The notes under the pieces were generated by a model. That model had not been told where the DNA came from and did no database searches. It saw only the letters and a list, made by a program, of their open reading frames with translations. A program made the translations under genes and the position numbers. A DNA stretch of 30,150 bases from positions 1-30,150 of IMG/VR virus record IMGVR_UViG_3300020196_000166. One strand, given 5' to 3'. Source of the DNA: a virus. Below are positions 1 through 5,867 of the stretch, one piece after another (the first letter of the stretch is position 1; the number at the start of each line of letters is the position of its first letter).

Positions 1-78
1 AGTTTTGAATTGTTTGTTTATAGTTTCGGCAATGAGCCCACCGAGTTCATCGGAAAGATCACTCTTTGATTTTGCCAT
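1..78 (-). CDS. N-terminal end of a gene cut by the window edge; possible UvsX/RecA-type recombinase
   Basis: Only the first 26 codons are visible, starting at the ATG at 78-76 and reading MAKSKSDLSDELGGLIAE and onward without a stop to the window edge. A good ribosome binding site (AAGGGTGAG) precedes the start, and only 12 bases separate it from the stop codon of the gp32-like gene, so the two are probably co-transcribed. The short N-terminus resembles, from memory, the start of phage RecA/UvsX-type recombinases, and a recombinase beside a gp32-like protein would make functional sense. Twenty-six residues are too few to prove it, and another replication protein is equally possible. That it is a real coding start is much more certain than the product name. 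Confidence 0.5.
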   Translation of the reverse strand, partial: MAKSKSDLSDELGGLIAETINKQFKT

Positions 79-90
79 AACTCACCCTTA

Positions 91-846
91 TTAAAATAAA
101 TCATCAAATGTAACACCGACATCTTCAGCAGATGTAGATGGCTTCTCACTCTTTTCTTGTTTGTAATTAAGGTCCTTTGATTCTTCTTCTTGTGAAGAAG
201 CACCCATCCAAGTTTGCAATTGAATCTTCAAATCATCATAAGATGGTTCTGGATACAATTCTGTAATTTGTGGTTGTGACTTAATCTTTTCAAGAACGTC
301 TGCACTTTCTGTAATGGGTGTTTCTTTTGGTTTAACACGAATACTTGTTTCTGCATAAGTTTTACCAGCTTCTTCTGGTGACTTAACGGTAACAACAATG
401 TCACGACCAGATTTTGGATCAGACAAATCACCGTAATCAGGATCAACAAAGAAAGCAAGCAGTTCTTCATAGATTTGTTTACCAAATCCCCAAAACTTCA
501 CACCTTCATTTTCTTGACCACGAACAATAACAGGAACATAGATACGCATTTTAGGTTCCAATTTTCTACCCATTACCCAATCTTCCTTGTCACCAGTTTG
601 TTTAAGTTTTTCTGCAAACTCAACCACTGGATCAGGACGACCAAATGATGCAGGAGAAAGAATAGACCTCTTACCCAAATTGTAATGGAAATACAATTCG
701 ATAAACGGATTTTCTCTGTTGTGAATGTAGGGAACAATTCTGATTTGGGTTTCACCCGGATCGGGTTTCCAAATGTTAGATGTGCGATTGTTTGTGTTTT
801 TTAGAGAGTTCAAACGACTCTTGATTGCATCTAGGTTAATAGCCAT
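91..846 (-). CDS. 32: gp32-like single-stranded DNA-binding protein
   Basis: This 251-residue protein looks like a T4 gp32-type single-strand DNA-binding protein, which coats unwound DNA during replication, recombination and repair. An N-terminal basic segment (about residues 1-25) would mediate cooperative self-binding. An OB-fold core follows (about 30-175), with PGETQIRIVPY near 30-40 and KFWGFGKQIYEELL at 117-130, which match the family pattern. The C-terminus is acidic and ends in GVTFDDLF, like the protein-recruiting tails of gp32. T4 gp32 binds zinc through one His and three Cys; here the equivalent stretch (about 53-90) has no Cys, and the whole protein has none, so the zinc site is absent. 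Length is a little below T4 gp32 (301). GGAG lies just before the ATG. The next gene follows 12 bases downstream. Confidence 0.85.
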   Translation of the reverse strand: MAINLDAIKSRLNSLKNTNNRTSNIWKPDPGETQIRIVPYIHNRENPFIELYFHYNLGKRSILSPASFGRPDPVVEFAEKLKQTGDKEDWVMGRKLEPKMRIYVPVIVRGQENEGVKFWGFGKQIYEELLAFFVDPDYGDLSDPKSGRDIVVTVKSPEEAGKTYAETSIRVKPKETPITESADVLEKIKSQPQITELYPEPSYDDLKIQLQTWMGASSQEEESKDLNYKQEKSEKPSTSAEDVGVTFDDLF

Positions 847-972
847 GATGTTTCTCCAAATGTGTAATAAATAATGTTTAATCGTTACTAAAAGAATGTT
901 ATGTCTAATAGAACAATACTAATATATGAATTTAATGTTTAATAAGCAAGCAATTTTTATTTTATTCTATAA

Positions 973-980
973 ATAAATAT
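973..980 (-). promoter_or_regulatory. ATATTTAT intergenic motif (candidate late promoter) ahead of the gp32-like gene
   Basis: The coding strand reads CCCATATTTATTTATAG immediately after the 3' arm of the terminator hairpin at 976-1005. The 8-mer ATATTTAT is identical in ten intergenic sites in this window. Here it is about 130 bases before the gp32-like start, unusually far, but a near copy (TATTTATT, 866-873) lies about 20 bases before that start. The promoter role is an inference from repetition and position. Confidence 0.4.
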
Positions 981-1005
981 GGGAAATCCGAAGATTTCCC
1001 ATATT
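976..1005 (-). terminator. Intrinsic terminator with UUCG tetraloop after the ParB-like gene
   Basis: A perfect 13-bp stem (AATATGGGAAATC with its complement) closes a TTCG loop on the minus strand, giving the very stable C(UUCG)G tetraloop. It starts right after the TGA of the ParB-like gene (1009-1007). The sequence after it is T/A-rich (TATTTATAG) rather than a pure U run. It would separate the upstream late genes from the gp32-like gene. Confidence 0.75.
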
Positions 1006-1006
1006 A

Positions 1007-1849
1007 TCATTTATTGTATTTCATAAGTTCCTTTAATCTACGAACAATCGTTTCTGGTATTTTTTCCACATTGAATGTGTTATCAACCCAAGCTGGTGCA
1101 TCATCTGTTTGAGGCATAACATCACGCTTTGGAGCACCTGCAACTGGAGGACTTTGTTTTTTCAATGTTTCTACATTACCCCAAATATAGTCCGCAATCG
1201 CTTCTGGTGTATCGCCTTTATCATATTTCTTAAACACTTCAACAACTGGCTCTTTTATATTATCAATAACATATTTTTTCAATTCACTCTCACCAACTTG
1301 AAACAGATTTACACCACCACCGGCTGCAGTTGGAACTGTTCCAGTTTGAGCAGCAATACCAATTTGAGTGGCTTTAAGTGCTTCGAGTGGTTTTTTAATA
1401 TCCGTTAAATCAACTGCCTTTATCTTTGCATCAGGATTAAGACAGAATACTTGTGACCAACGGTGGTGTCCGTCAATAACAAATTTACCACCACCACCTG
1501 TTACAATTGATTTTCCAGCAGGTGCAACTACACCACCTTTCAAACAGGCCTCTGCACTTGCAGCATCTTTTAACGGATAGCTCAATGATTTATCCATAAC
1601 AACTTCATTTTGAGTTGGCTGTAAATCTGTGCAAACAGGAGAAGCGGCAGATGTTTTAACTGGAGCATCTGACGATAAAGATTTTATGGCATCAACAAAT
1701 TTAGGATCCTTTATATTATCACCCAGCTCTTTTACAAATGAAACATAATCTTTTTTAAGAATTTTTTTCAATTCTTCTTGTGCATCTTCTTCATTTAGTT
1801 TTACTTTAACTTCGTTTACTAAACTTTTCAATGAATTTTTCATCAACAT
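1007..1849 (-). CDS. ParB-like domain protein with possible capsid-targeting leader
   Basis: A protein of about 280 residues. The centre has the ParB/sulfiredoxin-like pattern: PTQNEVV at 78-84, then KFVIDGHHRWSQVF at 122-135, and LKATQIGIA at 158-166. The DGHHRW core is the recognisable signature of this fold, which in various families binds or cuts DNA or hydrolyses nucleotides; which activity applies here is unknown. The N-terminus (MKNSLKSLVNEVKVKL) is a short amphipathic helix ending in LVNE, similar to the T4 internal-protein leader MKTYQEFIAE that is cut after Glu. Two starts are possible: ATG at 1849 and ATG at 1843. The second has better spacing from AGAGAG and gives a leader beginning MKNSLK. 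It lies 5 bases after the hydrolase gene and ends at a strong terminator. It could be a virion or ejected protein. Confidence 0.65.
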   Translation of the reverse strand: MLMKNSLKSLVNEVKVKLNEEDAQEELKKILKKDYVSFVKELGDNIKDPKFVDAIKSLSSDAPVKTSAASPVCTDLQPTQNEVVMDKSLSYPLKDAASAEACLKGGVVAPAGKSIVTGGGGKFVIDGHHRWSQVFCLNPDAKIKAVDLTDIKKPLEALKATQIGIAAQTGTVPTAAGGGVNLFQVGESELKKYVIDNIKEPVVEVFKKYDKGDTPEAIADYIWGNVETLKKQSPPVAGAPKRDVMPQTDDAPAWVDNTFNVEKIPETIVRRLKELMKYNK

Positions 1850-1854
1850 TCTCT

Positions 1855-2499
1855 CTAAATCGTATTAACAAATTCTTCTTGTATTTTAAGTTCTTCTGGC
1901 GATGCCTGACCAGTTTTACCCCAATCTGGAAGAACAGACATTATATGAAATGCCTTAGCACTTCTAACATCTTTCATCCACTTTCCTGATGTTGGATTAT
2001 CTTTATTTTTTAATATGTTCACATGATTTGCACCAGGAAAAACATATAATGGCATACCACTTTCTTTTGCCAACATCACAGAATGTTTTAATGGAACTAT
2101 ATTATCACTACCGCCGTGAATAATTGCACCGTTACCGCTAATTTCAGAACCAGTTAAAGTTACCGTTGGCCATTGTCTATTCCATGCAGGAGCAACAAGG
2201 TAAACGGTATCTGGCTTTTTTGCACCCATTGATAATGCCTGAAGAAGTATTGCTCCACCACGTGAATAAGCAATCAATGTTTTAGGATTTTCTTCATTCA
2301 AATACAATATCGCTTTTTCAATATCTTCGGTTGTTACACTTGTTGAGTCAGAAAAAGCAGGACATCCTGTATCTTGTTCTGGACTTGTCCATTCTACATT
2401 ACACGCATCAACCCGCATATCTTTTGGTTTCATCCCATATCCATGAAATGCACCCTTTTCAATTTCAATTTCTTTTAGCAAGTCAATTAACTTAATCAT
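1855..2499 (-). CDS. Alpha/beta hydrolase-like protein with possible capsid-targeting leader
   Basis: A 214-residue protein with a plausible alpha/beta-hydrolase catalytic triad. The nucleophile elbow is LIAYSRGGA (Ser79, an AxSxG variant of GxSxG). The acid is likely Asp132 in IHGGSDNIVPL, and the base His159 in FPGANHV. Order and spacing fit a small serine esterase or acyl-hydrolase; the substrate cannot be predicted. The first 20 residues (MIKLIDLLKEIEIEKG) precede the enzyme core and look like a detachable amphipathic leader. The gene is tightly packed between neighbours (2 bases after the upstream gene, 5 before the next) and has only a weak ribosome site (AAGATAAAA before ATG). Hydrolases are rare among tail and replication genes, so it may be a packaged enzyme that acts on the host envelope, a signal molecule or a lipid. 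That role is inference. Confidence 0.7.
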   Translation of the reverse strand: MIKLIDLLKEIEIEKGAFHGYGMKPKDMRVDACNVEWTSPEQDTGCPAFSDSTSVTTEDIEKAILYLNEENPKTLIAYSRGGAILLQALSMGAKKPDTVYLVAPAWNRQWPTVTLTGSEISGNGAIIHGGSDNIVPLKHSVMLAKESGMPLYVFPGANHVNILKNKDNPTSGKWMKDVRSAKAFHIMSVLPDWGKTGQASPEELKIQEEFVNTI

Positions 2500-2501
2500 T
2501 T

Positions 2502-3125
2502 TTATCTTATATTGTTTGATAACAAATGAGTTCTTACTATTTCTTTTATCTTCTTACGAAGTTTATTTTTTAATCTTTCTTCAACCTTATCTGATTTTTT
2601 TTGTGGTTCTTCCGATTCAGGAGGAACTTCATTAGTCTGAATAGCAGTATCTACTTCTTCTTGTATTTTCAAAGAAATTTTCTCAGCAACATGATTTAAT
2701 TCTGACAAAAACATTTCTATAACTTCTTCATCTTCGGCCGTCAATCTTCTTTTAATAAAACCGGATATTTTTTCTGTTAATTTTTGAATATCATTTTCAT
2801 GTTTTTCTTTTTCACTTTCAGTATATGGCATACTTTTTAATGAATTAACTGCCTTATAGAGTGTAATTAAATCTGAATTGTTATGGAATCTAGACGATAT
2901 TGATTGTAACGAGTCCTTACCACTTCGGTATGAATCTGAATTAAACAATTTCTTAAATAAAAATTTTATAGATGAAGGACTTTCCTTTGGAAACATATAC
3001 AATATATTACCCTTCCCCTTTTCTGCCAAATTTAATGCATCAATTAATACAATATAAGTAAAAGGACTAATTGCAGATTGCGATATTGATTCATTTACGA
3101 TTTTTCTTTTCATTTTTTTACTCAT
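2502..3125 (-). CDS. Unknown charged helical protein
   Basis: A 207-residue protein that I do not recognise. The first third is mixed and partly hydrophobic (SPFTYIVLIDALNLAEKG near 20-37). The remainder is rich in Lys and Glu and predicted by eye to be helical or coiled-coil, ending in a very basic segment (KNKLRKKIKEIVRTH). The N-terminus contains KIVNES, which resembles the Asn-Glu leader ends seen in neighbouring genes; a second possible start (MKRKIVNES) lies four codons inside. Its ATG overlaps the TGA of the preceding gene by four bases (ATGA), so translation is probably coupled. The context suggests it belongs to the same group of possible internal or ejected proteins; no function is assigned. 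Confidence 0.6.
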   Translation of the reverse strand: MSKKMKRKIVNESISQSAISPFTYIVLIDALNLAEKGKGNILYMFPKESPSSIKFLFKKLFNSDSYRSGKDSLQSISSRFHNNSDLITLYKAVNSLKSMPYTESEKEKHENDIQKLTEKISGFIKRRLTAEDEEVIEMFLSELNHVAEKISLKIQEEVDTAIQTNEVPPESEEPQKKSDKVEERLKNKLRKKIKEIVRTHLLSNNIR

Positions 3126-3451
3126 GGTATTAGAGTTATTTTTGAGTCTTTTTGGATCAAATAAACACTTATACTTGTTTTTTTATTAAAAAAGTGTAAT
3201 TTACCAGACATTGGCTTTTTATATTCGTAGCCAATTGATTTTAGTGCATCTATTATCTCATGTTCTTTATACTTACTAGCATCTATAACATTATCCGGAA
3301 GCATTGATATATCTGTTAGTTTCTTTTTTAGTTCATCAAAAATTGTATCAAATCCACTTGCTTCATTGATAAAGTTAAACTTGCAAAAAACATTTACAAG
3401 TTTTTTTGTAATTTCATTTATCAAATTTTCTTTGTTGTGTTTATTTTTCAT
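3122..3451 (-). CDS. Unknown small protein with INEAS leader-like site
   Basis: A 109-residue protein without a family I recognise. Two points in the N-terminal third resemble prohead-protease cleavage sites of T4 internal proteins: ENLINEIT near residue 12, and NFINEASGF near 27-35, the latter almost the same as the T4 leader end FIAEA. The C-terminal part (residues 65-109) reads like a compact alpha/beta domain (ALKSIGYEYKKP, then two beta-rich strands). A candidate promoter motif lies 26 bases ahead, so this gene may begin a short operon of four or five genes running to the terminator at 976-1005. The ribosome site is weak (AAAGATAAAAC before ATG). Confidence 0.6.
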   Translation of the reverse strand: MKNKHNKENLINEITKKLVNVFCKFNFINEASGFDTIFDELKKKLTDISMLPDNVIDASKYKEHEIIDALKSIGYEYKKPMSGKLHFFNKKTSISVYLIQKDSKITLIP

Positions 3452-3476
3452 GTTTTATCTTTTAATTGTTCTCATA

Positions 3477-3484
3477 ATAAATAT
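3477..3484 (-). promoter_or_regulatory. ATATTTAT motif (candidate late promoter)
   Basis: The coding strand reads TTCTATATTTATTATGAG in the 48-base gap, 26 bases before the ATG at 3451. It is the same 8-mer found in the other gaps. Confidence 0.5.
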
Positions 3485-3499
3485 AGAATTGAAATTAAA

Positions 3500-3922
3500 T
3501 TACCAATTATACACTCTAACTAAAAATATCTTAACAACACGGAAACCTTCTTTATTTTTAAGAAGTGCACAATTACGGTATCTTTCCCATTCAATAGGAT
3601 ATTTTTTATCAAGTATACCATTATTCAAATTCATTATCAATTCATTTAGAGCATTTATTGTGTATATCGTATTTGTTTCTCGTTTTTGATGAACCATTAT
3701 TGAATTTGGGAGAAATTTTTTGTAACTATCCATTATGACATTATACGAAAGTATTACATCTTCTTTTGTATCAAAAGACTTAAAATGAAATACTTTGTTG
3801 TTTAATATAGAAAAATTTTCTTTTATATTATCCAAAGTTTCTTGAACTTGGTATTTTCTTGCAAAAGTACATACAAGCTGTGTCTTCAATAATTTTCTCT
3901 CATTTTTTGTAAATTTCCGCAC
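3500..3922 (-). CDS. Unknown small protein
   Basis: Up to 140 residues, basic and not recognised. The reading frame opens with a GTG at 3922 (RKFTKNERKLLK). The conserved intergenic 8-mer ends only a few bases before that GTG, and there is no properly spaced Shine-Dalgarno. If the 8-mer is a promoter, the true start may lie inside, for example a TTG near 3889 preceded by GAGAG. The body alternates short helices and strands, with an aromatic-rich C-terminus (ERYRNCALLKNKEGFRVVK). The gene sits between the polymerase-like gene and the leader-bearing group, is preceded by an 18-base gap, and is followed by a 48-base gap containing its own motif. Function unknown. Confidence 0.5.
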   Translation of the reverse strand: MRKFTKNERKLLKTQLVCTFARKYQVQETLDNIKENFSILNNKVFHFKSFDTKEDVILSYNVIMDSYKKFLPNSIMVHQKRETNTIYTINALNELIMNLNNGILDKKYPIEWERYRNCALLKNKEGFRVVKIFLVRVYNW

Positions 3923-3927
3923 TTAAT

Positions 3928-3935
3928 ATAAATAT
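3928..3935 (-). promoter_or_regulatory. ATATTTAT motif close to the start of the unknown gene at 3500-3922
   Basis: The coding strand reads GGAACATATTTATATTAAG between the polymerase-like stop codon and the GTG at 3922. The distance to that GTG is only a few bases, the shortest in the window, which argues either for a downstream start or against this copy being a promoter. Confidence 0.35.
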
Positions 3936-3939
3936 GTTC

Positions 3940-5154
3940 CTAAATTTGTTTAATGTTACCAAAATCCTCGCCAACATAAATTTTTATTGACATATTATCT
4001 GTCTCAAATGCAGACTGCAGAGTGTCAATTAAATCCATTTCATCTGGATGAATATCAAAAACAAAAGCATCATAAAGATACATCATAAACACAGACTTCT
4101 TATTTTGTAAATGTGGTAAAATACTTTTTATCTTACGGACATTGTATTCGGTTTCCAATGATTGAAGAACATAATTGAATACTTTATTAGGTGTTGCATC
4201 TTGAATATCTCTGAAATTCTTTTCGTAAAACCAAGACTTTACCATGCCATCGGTTTCATATAAGGAATACATTTCATCTATGAGTGCCTGAACTGATCTA
4301 AAGAAAGTGTGGTTCATAAATTCAGGCGTAATTGTTCCATATATGTTTTGAAATACTTTTGATTTGAATTGGTCATAGTCCATGTCCATATCCAAATCAC
4401 TCTGTATCTGCTCATACGGATGATATTCAAATTGATAATCCAATATCTTAGCAAGTAGTTTTATATGGAACGCATCATAATCAAATTGAACTATCTTACC
4501 GCCTTCAAATCTTGAACTAATTTTATCTCTACTGCCGTCTTTCTTATTCATTGCAGAGAAATTAAAACCATCCCAAGCATTACTCGGTCTACCTGTTGCA
4601 GTATACCACATATAATTTTGTTTCTTCGTTTCATCGCCAACAAGAATATCATTCTTTTCTATTTCATGGAATACATTTATGAAATCATTACAGTAATCTA
4701 TACAACTCTGTTCAATTGGGTTTTCTGTATAAACTCTCATAACATATTTTGCAATCTTTCTTGCCCATTCCAATTGTTTTGAAAGTGGTATGACATGACC
4801 TAAATCTTCTATTTTGTAAAATTTATTGGCGAGCGTTTCCATACCCTTCGGATAAAATTCTTTTGGATTGATATAGTCTGATGTATAATAATGTACATAT
4901 GAATTTAGATCGATACCATCATTGAAACCGTTATATGCCAATGCTTTCTTATTGAATACAAGTGTTTTTGGATGCAATTTTATTTCATTTAACTTAATGT
5001 CTGTATCTACTTCATCTGGATGTGTAAAATTTATGTATTGTTCTTCCCCATCGGTAAATAGAAAATACATACCAATAATGCCAACTGCAGACGGGTGTTT
5101 GTTTGGATTGCTTGTAATTGGAATGCAAACCGAAGGTTTTTCTTGAAATGTCAT
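3940..5154 (-). CDS. Family A DNA polymerase-like protein, proofreading residues apparently lost
   Basis: A 404-residue protein whose C-terminal half matches the Pol I polymerase motifs in order. YTATGRPSNAW (184-194) is the TATGRLS equivalent. QFDYDAFHIKLLA (223-235) is motif A with the metal-binding Asp225. FKSKVFQNIYG (263-273) is motif B: Lys264, Phe268 and Tyr272 line up with E. coli K758, F762 and Y766, but the R754 position is Tyr260. YLYDAFVFDI (359-368) is motif C with Asp362, where the usual VHDE has become LYDA. The first 170 residues resemble a 3'-5' exonuclease domain: VGIIGMYFLFTDG (24-36) and METLANKFYKIED (105-117) align by eye with Klenow. The DxE position reads VCIPIT (9-14), so the catalytic acids seem to be missing. 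It is about 200 residues shorter than Klenow. The placement after the baseplate block is unusual. Whether it polymerises DNA is unknown. Confidence 0.7.
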   Translation of the reverse strand: MTFQEKPSVCIPITSNPNKHPSAVGIIGMYFLFTDGEEQYINFTHPDEVDTDIKLNEIKLHPKTLVFNKKALAYNGFNDGIDLNSYVHYYTSDYINPKEFYPKGMETLANKFYKIEDLGHVIPLSKQLEWARKIAKYVMRVYTENPIEQSCIDYCNDFINVFHEIEKNDILVGDETKKQNYMWYTATGRPSNAWDGFNFSAMNKKDGSRDKISSRFEGGKIVQFDYDAFHIKLLAKILDYQFEYHPYEQIQSDLDMDMDYDQFKSKVFQNIYGTITPEFMNHTFFRSVQALIDEMYSLYETDGMVKSWFYEKNFRDIQDATPNKVFNYVLQSLETEYNVRKIKSILPHLQNKKSVFMMYLYDAFVFDIHPDEMDLIDTLQSAFETDNMSIKIYVGEDFGNIKQI

Positions 5155-5169
5155 AATAAAGTTTGTATA

Positions 5170-5856
5170 TTAACAGTTAATACATGGTCGTGGATTGAAT
5201 TGACCATCATATTTACTAAATTCTCTATAATTGTGCAATAGTTCTGCTAATATACGAAATTTTTTTGAATGCCGCAAAACAATTCTTCTATTGGTATCAA
5301 CTACTCCAGGAGTAACTAATATATCATTTTTATAGACATCGTATTCAGGACCGGATAGTTTCCATGGAATAGCTATTAAACCATAAAGAAATTGGTTTAT
5401 TCCACCATTTTTTGTGTTGTAAGTGGATGCCTGTTCTTGATCAATCTCATATAAAACTCTATCTTTCTCGTTTCTTTTATACACAAAAAATCTTTGTATA
5501 ACACCCGCTTCCAACTCTTTTGTAGTTGGCCTTCTTTTAACAACAGATGGAGACCTGTATCTATAAAACTGTGTGTTTGTTCCCAACAGTTTTCTTTTTT
5601 CTCCGTTTGAAAACACAGTAAAATGTTTTAGATCAAGATACTTGAAATAACTAGCATTACCTTCTTTATATCTAATCAATCTTTTTGATTTAACAGGATC
5701 CCAATCTCTTTCTGTATATTTTTCACCTGTGGAATACTGATGATAATAACCACTATATTCTTTCCAATCATCAAGATACATCAATTCCTGTCCTTTGGTA
5801 AATAAGTTTTTAGTAATTTGATTTTCAGAATAAAATATCTTTTTTCTTGTTGCCAT
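5170..5856 (-). CDS. Probable virion (baseplate/tail-associated) structural protein
   Basis: A 228-residue protein from ATG 5856, chosen because GGAG lies 9 bases before it and it begins 11 bases after the hub gene stop; a longer frame back to 5928 would overlap the hub gene. The N-terminal half contains GYYHQYSTGEKYTERDW and a following S-K-R-L-I-R-Y segment. This resembles a structural-protein family I recall from large marine myoviruses, in which a short 'GxY..Y..G..YT' unit marks a beta-rich domain. The C-terminal part has VYKNDILVTPG and TNRRIVLRHSKKF, and ends in PRPCINC. No enzymatic motif is seen. It is the last gene of the tail block before the polymerase-like gene. The structural role is inferred from position and that resemblance. 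Confidence 0.55.
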   Translation of the reverse strand: MATRKKIFYSENQITKNLFTKGQELMYLDDWKEYSGYYHQYSTGEKYTERDWDPVKSKRLIRYKEGNASYFKYLDLKHFTVFSNGEKRKLLGTNTQFYRYRSPSVVKRRPTTKELEAGVIQRFFVYKRNEKDRVLYEIDQEQASTYNTKNGGINQFLYGLIAIPWKLSGPEYDVYKNDILVTPGVVDTNRRIVLRHSKKFRILAELLHNYREFSKYDGQFNPRPCINC

Positions 5857-5867
5857 TACATACTCCG

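Noticed and set aside
968-975. Perfect T4 late promoter TATAAATA on the plus strand
   Set aside because: It would drive transcription away from all genes; the shared signal is better described as ATATTTAT on the coding strand.
847-1006. Small RNA or tRNA gene in the largest gap
   Set aside because: The gap is explained by a terminator hairpin, promoter-like motifs and the gp32 leader; no cloverleaf can be drawn.
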